Shown: positions 51,530 to 59,149 of the stretch, in pieces
How positions within the stretch are numbered: position 1 is the first letter of the stretch
Layout of the letters: each line of letters opens with the position of its first letter
Assembly (NCBI RefSeq): GCF_007993755.1
Contig: NZ_CP042467.1
Location: 3,744,001 to 3,808,000 of the forward strand
Origin: Microvenator marinus
GTDB taxonomy: Bacteria > Myxococcota_A > Bradymonadia > Bradymonadales > Bradymonadaceae
Reading direction: 5' to 3'
Length of the DNA stretch: 64,000 nt
Translations under genes and position numbers: made by a program
Notes under the pieces: generated by a model
Told to the model about the DNA's origin: nothing
Database searches by the model: none
Seen by the model: the letters and a program-made list of their open reading frames with translations, nothing else

Positions 51530-52192
51530 ATGCCACGCCGTCCCCAAAAGACTGATGAGCCAAAGGAAGATGATTTCATCGTCCTCTTTACGGCCCTTTC
51601 GATGATTCTCCTGGCTTTCTTCATTATGTTGAACAGTATGGCAACAATCGATTCAGCAAGGTCTAGAACGGTGATTAGTTCGTTGGTCGGAACCTTCGGC
51701 AGCATGCCAGGGTTCGAGAAACAACGGACAATCATTGAGCTCGATCACGAAAGACCGGGTGGCCAAACTCAAGGAGAGATCGAGCGAACCCTTCGGCAGA
51801 TTTTAAATGGGGAGTTGGAAGAGCTGGATATCTACACCCAAGATGGTCGGGTTGTAGTGTCAGTGGGAAGCGCGCTGATTTTTGAGCGAGGCGGAACCGA
51901 GCTCTCTCCCAAGTCGTTCAGGACCCTCGATACTCTGGCGGGAATCATCAAGTCGATTGGCATTCCGGTTCGAGTTGAGGGCCACGCTGATCCAGCACCT
52001 GCGAAGCCTCCGAAGTCCAACTGGTACTACTCGACAGCCCGGGCAGCGGCGGTGCATCGGTACCTCGTTTCAGGTCATCAGATACCAGCTGGTTCTGTAG
52101 AGCTCGCGGGTTACGCAGACTTTCGAGCAGACCGTCATGGGAACAAGGTAGCGCGCGTCGAGATCATCTTTCTTCCCGAGGCCCGGCCATGA
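51530..52192 (+). CDS. MotB-like stator protein lacking the proton-carrying Asp
   Basis: A 220-residue protein with one N-terminal membrane helix (residues 16-36, FIVLFTALSMILLAFFIML) and a periplasmic OmpA-like domain. The essential MotB Asp (Asp32 in E. coli) falls at residue 22 and is Ala here (codon 51593-51595). The neighbouring second MotB has Asp at the identical residue number. The peptidoglycan-binding part is well kept: VRVEGHADPAP, SNWYYSTARAAAVHRYL, ELAGYADF and KVARVEI. It may therefore anchor the stator without conducting protons itself. It overlaps the second motB by four bases (ATGA). The family is certain; the role in a mixed dimer is inferred. Confidence 0.88.
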   Translation: MPRRPQKTDEPKEDDFIVLFTALSMILLAFFIMLNSMATIDSARSRTVISSLVGTFGSMPGFEKQRTIIELDHERPGGQTQGEIERTLRQILNGELEELDIYTQDGRVVVSVGSALIFERGGTELSPKSFRTLDTLAGIIKSIGIPVRVEGHADPAPAKPPKSNWYYSTARAAAVHRYLVSGHQIPAGSVELAGYADFRADRHGNKVARVEIIFLPEARP

Positions 52193-52932
52193 GACGTCAA
52201 GCAGCTCCGGAAAAGCGGGGAAGCTCGAACGCTTGGATGGCCACGTTCTCCGACCTCCTCATGCTCATGCTGACCTTCTTCGTGCTCTTGCTCACGATGT
52301 CGAGTCTTGACGCGAAGAAGGTGCGGGAACTCGCAAGAAGCGGCGTGCATCAACAACCGAGCTCGAACAAGGACTCGGCCATCGAGTTTCAAGATAAGGC
52401 GGCACCCCCTCTGATAGCGGGCATGACAAAAGCGCTCGGCAAACTCAACGGCGGAGATGACGACGTCAAAGAGCAAGTAAAGACTCTGATGAAGGAGCTC
52501 TTAAAGGTGTCTGGGATTGCTGGTGAAGCCTGGATTGAGGTTCGCGCCACCGGCGTTCAGGTGACCATCGCAGGTGATATCGCGTTCGACGAGGGGTCGG
52601 CTCAGCTTACGAAAGAGGCGCGGCAATTTGTGGAAGACTACGCAAGGGTGGCCCAGGGGGCAGGCTCCAATGTGAGCGTAGAAACCTATCTGGCGACACA
52701 AGGCAGTTTTGAAGAAGAGGATGCTGGTTGGGAGCTCGCGCTCAAGCGTGCTGATACCGTGGCCAGTACGATCCGCAGGTCTGGCGTTGAAGGGCAATTC
52801 ATAAGGGTGAGCGCACGTGGGGCCCGTCTTGGGGCCGACGAACTTAAATTCGTGCAGGCGGCAGAGGTGCTTCGGCTAGGGCTCATCGTGGGTGAGCCAG
52901 GTGCTGAGGCCTCCGTAGGCACAAAGCAATAG
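52189..52932 (+). CDS. motB: Flagellar stator protein MotB with degenerate peptidoglycan-binding motif
   Basis: A 247-residue MotB. The membrane helix WMATFSDLLMLMLTFFVLLLTM has the conserved Asp22 in FSDL, so it can carry protons. The periplasmic plug region has the usual variable helices. The OmpA-like domain is weakly kept: the position of the GHTD motif reads ETYLATQG, WELALKRADTV keeps the Arg-Ala, and the usual NRRVEI end is AEVLRLGLIV. Wall anchoring may therefore rely on the preceding Asp-less partner. It is ten bases upstream of fliL and belongs to the motA operon. Confidence 0.88.
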   Translation: MRRQAAPEKRGSSNAWMATFSDLLMLMLTFFVLLLTMSSLDAKKVRELARSGVHQQPSSNKDSAIEFQDKAAPPLIAGMTKALGKLNGGDDDVKEQVKTLMKELLKVSGIAGEAWIEVRATGVQVTIAGDIAFDEGSAQLTKEARQFVEDYARVAQGAGSNVSVETYLATQGSFEEEDAGWELALKRADTVASTIRRSGVEGQFIRVSARGARLGADELKFVQAAEVLRLGLIVGEPGAEASVGTKQ

Positions 52933-52941
52933 GAGCTAGAG

Positions 52942-53430
52942 ATGAGTGATGCGAACGAAATGGAAGATGTTGTGGCCCCAAAGAAAAGTATTGGACCTTG
53001 GGTCGCTGCTATTGTGCTGGCACTTCTCTCCAACGCCGGATGGGCAGCCTTTTTTGTCGTGTCTCAGTCCTCGAGCAACGAGCCTGTTGCCCAAGCGCCT
53101 GAGGCGCCAAAAGAGGAGGCCAGCGAGCCTGGGCCAATCATGGATTTGAGCCCATTTGTGGTGAACCTCAACGATTCCGTGAGTGCTCGGTATTTGAGGA
53201 TCGGGATCTCGCTGGAGCTTAGTTCTGAGGCGGACCGGGCGGCTGTTGAAAAGAATCTGGTTCCATTGCGTGACCAGTATATTCGACACCTTTCGAGCCT
53301 TGCGCCCTCTCAGCTGATGGGGGCAGCGGACAAAGACGACCTCAAAGTGGTGTTGATGGAGAAGACTCAGAGTGTGCTTCCAAAGCGGGCCGTTCGAGAG
53401 ATCTATTTTACCGAATTCATGATGCAATGA
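52942..53430 (+). CDS. fliL: Stator-associated protein FliL
   Basis: A 162-residue bitopic protein. The membrane helix at about residues 17-40 (GPWVAAIVLALLSNAGWAAFFVV) is followed by a Pro/Glu-rich linker and a periplasmic domain with MDLSPFVVNLNDSVSARYLRIGISLELSSEADRAAVEKNLVPLRDQYIRHLSSL, matching the FliL/SPFH-like fold. FliL forms rings around the stator and raises torque. The gene follows the second motB and precedes the fliJ-like gene by nine bases. The conserved closing phrase (REIYFTEFMMQ) is intact. Confidence 0.92.
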   Translation: MSDANEMEDVVAPKKSIGPWVAAIVLALLSNAGWAAFFVVSQSSSNEPVAQAPEAPKEEASEPGPIMDLSPFVVNLNDSVSARYLRIGISLELSSEADRAAVEKNLVPLRDQYIRHLSSLAPSQLMGAADKDDLKVVLMEKTQSVLPKRAVREIYFTEFMMQ

Positions 53431-53439
53431 GGTGATGAT

Positions 53440-53877
53440 ATGGGCCGCCGAACACTAAGTAAAAAACTGGTCAAGCTCGCTGAGATCGATGCTCAACGCG
53501 CGCAAGAGCGTCAAAACGGGGTCGAGTCTGAGCTCAATGAGTTTCGACTGGAACTCAAGAACAAAGAGAAAGATCTGGAGCGTCTGGAAAACGAGCGGCA
53601 GCGGCGTGCAAGCGAAGGCGTGACCCTCGGGCAACTCATGATCATGGACGCCAACTTGGAGCGTCTTCGTCAGACGCTCATCCACGATATGAACGCGATT
53701 TCTCGAATGGAGGATAGGCTCGCCAGCGAAAAGAATCGCGCCCTATCTGCCAGAAAAGAGGTCGATCGAGCAGAGAAAGTCAGTCAGAAGGTAGCCGTGG
53801 ATGCCGAGAAGAAGAAGTCCAAAGTCGTCCAACGAGCGCTTGATGATCGCGCAGCTCAGAAGTGGGAAACACTATGA
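53440..53877 (+). CDS. FliJ-like coiled-coil protein
   Basis: A 145-residue, almost entirely helical protein with long heptad stretches (KKLVKLAEIDAQRAQERQNGVESELNEFRLELKNKEKDLERLENERQRR). It has the size and composition of FliJ, the stalk-like escort of the export ATPase, and the typical central LMIMDANLERLRQTLIHD, which recalls the FliJ core. FliJ normally sits with fliI rather than with stator genes; here it lies between fliL and a histidine kinase gene, so assignment is moderate. It overlaps the kinase gene by four bases. Confidence 0.62.
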   Translation: MGRRTLSKKLVKLAEIDAQRAQERQNGVESELNEFRLELKNKEKDLERLENERQRRASEGVTLGQLMIMDANLERLRQTLIHDMNAISRMEDRLASEKNRALSARKEVDRAEKVSQKVAVDAEKKKSKVVQRALDDRAAQKWETL

Positions 53878-55049
53878 AAAGTTCAGTTGAGATCATCGTC
53901 GTGGCTCGTTCTGAGTGGGCGTCAGAATTGGGAGAGCTCGAAGAGTCCATCCACGTCTTCGCAAACACACACGAGGCATGTTCGTTTGCCGTGGATTGTG
54001 ATGAGGGGCCTTGCTTGATGCTGCTCGAAGGCAACGGTTTGTCGATCTATGCTGTGGTTCCTGAACTCGTTCGTATTCTCGAGGTGAATCCCAGGCTCGA
54101 CCTGGTGATTTACTCCACTGAACGAGCTCATTGGGATTTGATCTGGGAGCGATTCGATGCGGCCGGACGTGTGCTGATTTGCGGCGAGGCTCCAAGTGCT
54201 CCAAGTGTTCAACAATTTATTCGCTTTCACGAAGCAAAGAACCGGCAGCGGTTGAGCTATAATTCGAATCTTGAGCGCAGCGAGAGCGGGCGAATGGAGG
54301 CTATTGGGCACCTAGCCGCTGGCGTTGCACATGAGCTAGGCACTCCCGTTCAATACGCGATGGACAGCGCATATTTTCTCACCAGCGCGTGGCAAGGTCT
54401 GCTGAACAACGACTGCTCTTCAGAGGATCTCACCTACTTTCGCGAGGAGGTTCCTGCGGCTCTTGAGCGTCTCAATGATGGACTTCTTCGGATATCAGAA
54501 CTCTTGGGCTCCATGCGAGATCTAGCGCCTAGAGAAGCCGAAGAAGAGTTCGAAGTCGTTGACCTGAGTAGCGTCGTCAAGAAGACCCTGAAAGTTGCGC
54601 GCGGTACGATTCGTGCCAACACCGACCTTAGAACTGCCCTTAGCGCCGAAGCATTCGTTTCGTGTCAGCCCAGTCGTATGGCGAGTGTGATTTTGAATAC
54701 GGTGATCAATGCCGTGCACGCGATTGAAGAGTCAGGTCGCGAAGATGGATTGATCACCGTGAGCACCCGGGAGAGAGGTCGCTGGGTCATTCTGCAAATC
54801 GAAGACAATGGTTGTGGAATCCCAACCGAGAATCGAAAGAAGATTTTTGATCTCTTCTTTACCACCAAACCTGTGGGCGTTGGGACAGGTCAAGGGCTAG
54901 CATTGGTGCAGTCCATTGTGAAACGGCACGGAGGGCGCATCGCTTTCACGTCGAACACCGGGGCGCGTGAGTCGGGCACCAAATTCCAGCTATACTTTCC
55001 ACGGCACCAAAGATCTCAGGAGGTGTATCATGAGAATCGGGGTCATTGA
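53874..55049 (+). CDS. Histidine kinase 1 with pseudo-receiver N-terminus
   Basis: A 391-residue soluble histidine kinase. Residues 1-120 look like a receiver fold with lost acidic residues (IIVVARSEW, LMLLEGNG, LVIYS, VLICGEAPS). The HisKA domain has GHLAAGVAHELGTPVQYAMD with the phospho-acceptor His153. The HATPase domain has LNTVINAVHAIEE (N box), IEDNGCGIP (G1), TTKPVGVGTGQGLALVQSIV (F/G2) and a Gly-rich end. Kinase residues are complete. It is translationally coupled to the fliJ-like gene and so belongs to the sigma-28-driven stator operon. No membrane helix or sensor domain beyond the pseudo-receiver is visible. Confidence 0.88.
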   Translation: MKSSVEIIVVARSEWASELGELEESIHVFANTHEACSFAVDCDEGPCLMLLEGNGLSIYAVVPELVRILEVNPRLDLVIYSTERAHWDLIWERFDAAGRVLICGEAPSAPSVQQFIRFHEAKNRQRLSYNSNLERSESGRMEAIGHLAAGVAHELGTPVQYAMDSAYFLTSAWQGLLNNDCSSEDLTYFREEVPAALERLNDGLLRISELLGSMRDLAPREAEEEFEVVDLSSVVKKTLKVARGTIRANTDLRTALSAEAFVSCQPSRMASVILNTVINAVHAIEESGREDGLITVSTRERGRWVILQIEDNGCGIPTENRKKIFDLFFTTKPVGVGTGQGLALVQSIVKRHGGRIAFTSNTGARESGTKFQLYFPRHQRSQEVYHENRGH

Positions 55050-55908
55050 ACGTGACGAACAACTTTATCAAGGGATAAGGACTAACCTCGCAACGATTGG
55101 AAGTGTGAGTCGAGTTGAACAAGGGGAAGACGCAAGAGGTCTCGATGTGGTCGTTCAGGGCGACGGACCTGAAGTTGACCTTGCAAACACTCCTCGTATT
55201 GAAATCGTGAGTCAGGCCGACGACGCGAGATTGTGTGAGGCGTTGCGTCGAGGTTCGGCTGTCCTGGAAAGGCCATTTCTTCCCGAGCGACTCGCTGAAC
55301 TTGTCCATTGGGTGGCGCGAAATCCGACCGTCTTTCAAAGCTGGTGCCCTTCGACTCAGCCAGAAAACTTCGAGCAGCTCCAACACATGAGTCTAGCAGG
55401 AGCAGAGGCCCGGGACATAGCTCAGGTTGTAAGCCGCGACCTCGGCCTCTTTTGGACTACGCTTCGCCTTGCCGGAGCAATCTCCGGGACTCTTTCTACG
55501 TTTCCAACGCTCACCGGGGCCATACAACGCATCGGCTCAGGACGCTTCAATCGACTGGTGCAGAATGGCTATATTGAGTCTTTGTTGACCTTGAGCACTG
55601 ATCCGGTCCCTCAGTCGACGAGCCGACAAATGAAAACTGCCGAGTGTGCGCGAGCCTACCTTCATGATCCCGTATATTCGGCGCTCGCGTATATCATTCC
55701 GATCACACGAGCAGTTGCGAGAGAGCTTCAGATTGACACGGTTGAGTTGCTTCAAGGTGTGGGCGGTCCAAAGGTATGGACCCAGACCTACGAATCTCTT
55801 GTCAAGAAGGAGCTCGGAAACCCGGTCGTGGCTGCCATTATGGCGGCCGAGTACCGAAACACTCGCCGAGTACAAACCGCGACCTATCATCTCAAGCGTG
55901 CGGGGTAG
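55030..55908 (+). CDS. Degenerate receiver plus HDOD-like protein
   Basis: A 292-residue protein. The ATG at 55030 follows AGGAGG and lies inside the kinase 3' end (20-base overlap). Residues 1-105 have a receiver-like pattern (MRIGVIERDE at strand 1, VLERPFLPERLAELVHWV at the last helix) but the acidic pocket is altered and no clear phospho-acceptor Asp is seen. Residues of about 120-290 resemble an HDOD domain in worn form (VVSRDLGLFWTTLRLAGAI, LTGAIQRIGSGRFNRLV) without HD residues. It is probably a signalling adaptor working with the flanking kinase and receiver proteins. The assignment is by pattern only. Confidence 0.6.
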   Translation: MRIGVIERDEQLYQGIRTNLATIGSVSRVEQGEDARGLDVVVQGDGPEVDLANTPRIEIVSQADDARLCEALRRGSAVLERPFLPERLAELVHWVARNPTVFQSWCPSTQPENFEQLQHMSLAGAEARDIAQVVSRDLGLFWTTLRLAGAISGTLSTFPTLTGAIQRIGSGRFNRLVQNGYIESLLTLSTDPVPQSTSRQMKTAECARAYLHDPVYSALAYIIPITRAVARELQIDTVELLQGVGGPKVWTQTYESLVKKELGNPVVAAIMAAEYRNTRRVQTATYHLKRAG

Positions 55909-55911
55909 ACC

Positions 55912-57006
55912 ATGGCTAAAGCGAATATCTTAATCGTTGATGACGAACCACGGGTCTTAGAAGGGCTCAAGATGAACCTCGGTCGAGAGTACGAGGTGTT
56001 TACCACGACGGAGGCGGACCAGGCGCTGCGTTGGTTGAAGAAGACCCGATTTGCGGTGATCATTTCGGACCTGAAAATGCCGCGCATCTCTGGAGTCGAG
56101 TTGCTGAACCAGGCTCGTGAGATTTCACCGTTTACCGTTCGAGTGCTTTTGACAGGCTTTGCGAGCCTGAATGCGGCCTTGGACGCGATCAATCTTGGCG
56201 GAGTCTTCAAACTCTTGACCAAACCGAGTTCACCACCTGAAGTGCGTCAAGTTGTAGCTCAGGCGGTTCAGGCGCATCAATCTGCGATGGACCAAGAGCG
56301 CGTCGAGAAGCATTTGGACCTGGCCCGCCGGGCACAAGAGTTTGAAGCCATCGCACTCGGAATGAGCAAAGAGCTCTCTGGTATGGCACTGCAGTTCAGT
56401 GCAGTCCTCTATGCTGCCGCGGATGGGCAGCTCTCCCAAGACGATATCGAAGACCTTCGATGGGTTGAAGATCGCCTCCACGCAACGGTTGACCGATTGG
56501 CAAAAGTTGAGGGCCCCGCGCTTTCCAAGGTCAAAGCGGAGTCTGTTGTGGGACTACAAACGGAGCTCTGGGAGCGCAGTGGTAGGTTGGGAAGTATCGG
56601 TCTCTCGTACAAGTCCGACTTTTCAGGGGCGCTTTCGATTCCTACAAGTGTGGTCGAGCAGGGAATCAACTGCTTCCTTGAGAACGCCGTCAATGCGCTG
56701 CAAGGCGCTGATAGTCCAAGAATCAAGGTAAGACTCTACTTCTGCCACTTCATGGAGATGGCGTGTCTTGAGGTCAAGAACAACGGTCCAGCAATGCCCT
56801 CCTATGTGACCAATAAGCTGCTCGAGTCGCCTGTCAAAAGCGCCACGGGTAGCGGAGAGAGTCTCTATCTACTTAACAAGGTGCTCGGGCAGTTTGGCGG
56901 AAAAATAGGGTTTCGCCAGCGCTCTAACGGCGTCTCTTTCATGATGTGGATGCCTTTGCACGCCAGCGAAAACTCATCGGCGTACATGGTCACAGAGCAA
57001 TTCTGA
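55912..57006 (+). CDS. Response regulator with pseudokinase C-terminus
   Basis: A 364-residue protein. A complete receiver occupies residues 1-125 (ILIVDDEP, acceptor Asp53 in ISDLKMP, LLTGFAS, Lys in LLTKPSS). The remainder is kinase-like but altered. The H-box position reads ALGMSKELSGMALQ with Lys in place of His. The N box is FLENAVNALQ, G1 is VKNNGPAMP, with Asn instead of Asp-x-Gly, and the end is GESLYLLNKVLGQFGGKIGF. The C-terminal half probably binds rather than phosphorylates partners. It may dock the histidine kinase of this operon. Flagellin 1 follows after 92 bases with its own promoter. Confidence 0.75.
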   Translation: MAKANILIVDDEPRVLEGLKMNLGREYEVFTTTEADQALRWLKKTRFAVIISDLKMPRISGVELLNQAREISPFTVRVLLTGFASLNAALDAINLGGVFKLLTKPSSPPEVRQVVAQAVQAHQSAMDQERVEKHLDLARRAQEFEAIALGMSKELSGMALQFSAVLYAAADGQLSQDDIEDLRWVEDRLHATVDRLAKVEGPALSKVKAESVVGLQTELWERSGRLGSIGLSYKSDFSGALSIPTSVVEQGINCFLENAVNALQGADSPRIKVRLYFCHFMEMACLEVKNNGPAMPSYVTNKLLESPVKSATGSGESLYLLNKVLGQFGGKIGFRQRSNGVSFMMWMPLHASENSSAYMVTEQF

Positions 57007-57026
57007 GATTTTTCGTGAAAATCTTC

Positions 57027-57053
57027 TAAAGGATTTTTTCCACGTGCCGATGA
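57027..57053 (+). promoter_or_regulatory. Sigma-28 (FliA)-type promoter of flagellin 1
   Basis: TAAA, 15 bases, GCCGATGA, a near-perfect sigma-28 promoter 45 bases before the ATG. The early transcribed region contains TTGTCAA, also present at the same place before flagellin 2. Confidence 0.88.
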
Positions 57054-57098
57054 AGTGATTGTCAACAAGGCAGAAGCCACTCAAAACGGAGAACAATC

Positions 57099-57935
57099 AT
57101 GATCGGTGTAAGAACAAACGTCTCAAGTCTCAATGCTCAGCGTCACCTCAACGGAACCAGCAAAGCTCTTCAGGACAATATCGCCAAGCTCTCGAGCGGC
57201 TTTAGGATCAACAACGCTGCGGATGACGCCGCGGGTCTGGCCGTCTCCGAGGAGATGAAGTCTGATATCCGAAGCCTTGGCCAGGCGAGCCGCAATGCCA
57301 ACGATGCCGTGAGCCTTGTGCAAACTGCTGAAGGCGCGCTTGGTCAGGTCCACAATATTCTGGGCCGAATGAAAGAGCTCGCGGTTCAGGCCAACAGCGA
57401 TGGTATCAACGACACGCAGCGCGCCCACATCGATACTGAGTTCCAAGAGTTGGTGGCCGAGATCGACGATATCTCCTCCACCACATCATTCAACGGGAAC
57501 GATCTGCTCGATGGCACCTATAGCGGTAGTTTCCAGGTTGGTGCTGAAGCCACTGACACGCTGACTATCTCGATTTCTCAGGGATTCGCTGCTGCGGACC
57601 TTACAGACTCAGGTGGTACCAACAACCTTGGCGGTGCCGACTTGCTTTCAACTGCGAATGCAGTGACCGCCATGGGCGTCATCGACAATGCGATTTCGAC
57701 AGTCTCGGAGCAACGCGCCGAGTTGGGTGCCTCGCAAAACAGGTTGGAGATGAAGATCGAGAACCTCTCGGTGGCTCGCGAGAACCTCGAGGCCGCTAAC
57801 AGCCGAATCCGTGACGTAGACGTGGCAAGTGAGATGGCTTCTTTGACCAAGAACCAGATCTTGACTCAGGCAGGCGCCTCCATGCTCGCACAGGCCAACA
57901 GCGGTCCTCAGATTGCCCTCTCTCTCCTTGGCTAA
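57099..57935 (+). CDS. fliC: Flagellin 1
   Basis: A 278-residue filament protein, essentially only the D0/D1 domains. The N-terminus has MIGVRTNVSSLNAQRHL and LSSGFRINNAADDAAGLAVSEEM, and the C-terminus has ENLEAANSRIRDVDVASEMASLTKNQILTQAGASMLAQAN. The central variable D2/D3 region is very short, as in minimal flagellins. The ATG follows GGAG. A strong sigma-28-type promoter precedes it and an intrinsic terminator follows, so it is monocistronic. A close paralogue begins at 63208. Confidence 0.97.
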   Translation: MIGVRTNVSSLNAQRHLNGTSKALQDNIAKLSSGFRINNAADDAAGLAVSEEMKSDIRSLGQASRNANDAVSLVQTAEGALGQVHNILGRMKELAVQANSDGINDTQRAHIDTEFQELVAEIDDISSTTSFNGNDLLDGTYSGSFQVGAEATDTLTISISQGFAAADLTDSGGTNNLGGADLLSTANAVTAMGVIDNAISTVSEQRAELGASQNRLEMKIENLSVARENLEAANSRIRDVDVASEMASLTKNQILTQAGASMLAQANSGPQIALSLLG

Positions 57936-57958
57936 GTGAGCTGATCTGAACTACGAGC

Positions 57959-57991
57959 GCACCAAGACCCAAAGTCTTGGTGCTTTTTTTT
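57959..57991 (+). terminator. Intrinsic terminator of flagellin 1
   Basis: Perfect 10-bp arms GCACCAAGAC and GTCTTGGTGC with a five-base loop are followed directly by eight T, 23 bases after the flagellin stop. This is a strong rho-independent terminator. Confidence 0.95.
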
Positions 57992-58072
57992 GCATACGTT
58001 TTGCGAGTAAACGCAGAGAATGTTGAGGCTGGATGTGTCGATGACCTGAGTGAGTCCTTTTATGAGGTCATT

Positions 58073-59149
58073 ATGCTTTCGGACATCTTCTTCAAACATT
58101 CAGACGAACTCAGACCCAAGTCGGTCATTGATGAGCTCTTCAGCGACTCTGAAAGAGGAATCGACATACTATTTCTAAGCGGCGAGCATGATCTTCGAGA
58201 AGTCATGTATGAGCTTGATGCTCGCGGCCTGCACCACGTGATTGGTTGCACCACGGCCGGACACATCAGTTCGGAAGGCTACAAGACTCAGGGGGGGCTA
58301 CGGTTTCACCTTGGTGGATCGAGGCTGAAGTCTCGTTCGTGGATGCTCGATCTCGACCTTAGCGACCTGCTTTCCAAAGGGTCTGAGTTGCGTCAATTCG
58401 CGGCCGCAAACCCGGATGCGTTTGGAATCATCATGATCGATGGTCTTTCCGGAAGAGAAGAGTCTATTGTGGGCGCGCTCAGGCGCGAGCTTCCGGGTGT
58501 TCCTATCGTGGGCGGGTCAGCCGGAGACTCGTTGAAATTTGAGAAAACACATCTCTTTCACGGCGCTGAGTTACACAGCGATGTGGCAATATTAACCCTC
58601 GTGGCAACAGCTGATTTTCGTGTGTCGATGTTTCGACTTCAACACCATTTGCCGACTGAGAAGGCATTCCTCGTCACACGAGCAGAAGGGCGTCGCCTCT
58701 ATGAACTCAACGGTCGGCCGGCTCTAGAAGTCTACCTCGAGGCTACAGGCTTGTCTGAGTCTGAACTCGGAGCCAGTGCGTACGGCAGGTATCCGTTGAT
58801 GGCGAAGTCCGGCGAGCATTTCTATATCCGAGCGATTCAGGATGCCACGCACGAAGGGCTCGACTTTTTCTGCAAACTAGAGGTTGGAACGGTTCTGCGT
58901 TTAGGTACGAGTCCTGGCTCCAACGATGAACTCTTACGTACACTCGATGGAGTCGGTTGCGATGGCCCACATGTATCGCTCTTCTTCGACTGCACGTTGA
59001 GAAGGCTAGAGTTCGAGGACCGCGCTCTGAGTCAGCTGGTCGGACGCCGGCTCGGAAACTCCGGGTCCGGATTTTGCACTTACGGTGAGCAGCTTGATGG
59101 AATTCACGTAAATCAAACTCTGGTAGGGTTGAGATTTGAGGAGCCTTAA
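58073..59149 (+). CDS. FIST-domain sensor protein
   Basis: A 358-residue protein with the FIST N and C domains, found in bacterial signal transduction and thought to bind small ligands such as amino acids. The ATG at 58073 follows GAGG. Recognisable parts are LHHVIGCTTAGHISSEGY, IGGLD-like DGLSGREESIVGALRRELPGVPIVGGSAGD, and the C-terminal FISTC part with VSLFFDCTLRRLEFEDRA and SGFCTYGEQ. No membrane helix is present. It shares its last base with the start of the PAS kinase and so probably feeds a signal to it. Its own promoter is not identified. Confidence 0.85.
   Translation: MLSDIFFKHSDELRPKSVIDELFSDSERGIDILFLSGEHDLREVMYELDARGLHHVIGCTTAGHISSEGYKTQGGLRFHLGGSRLKSRSWMLDLDLSDLLSKGSELRQFAAANPDAFGIIMIDGLSGREESIVGALRRELPGVPIVGGSAGDSLKFEKTHLFHGAELHSDVAILTLVATADFRVSMFRLQHHLPTEKAFLVTRAEGRRLYELNGRPALEVYLEATGLSESELGASAYGRYPLMAKSGEHFYIRAIQDATHEGLDFFCKLEVGTVLRLGTSPGSNDELLRTLDGVGCDGPHVSLFFDCTLRRLEFEDRALSQLVGRRLGNSGSGFCTYGEQLDGIHVNQTLVGLRFEEP

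Noticed and set aside
56385-56400. TGGCACTGCAGTTCAG as a sigma-54 site
   Set aside because: It lies inside the coding sequence of the receiver-pseudokinase with no gene start nearby and a poor -12 half.
58035-58060. GTGTCGATGAC upstream of the FIST gene, resembling the -10 of the motA sigma-28 site
   Set aside because: No TAAA at 15 bases upstream; the only TAAA is about 25 bases away. Left out as a promoter call.
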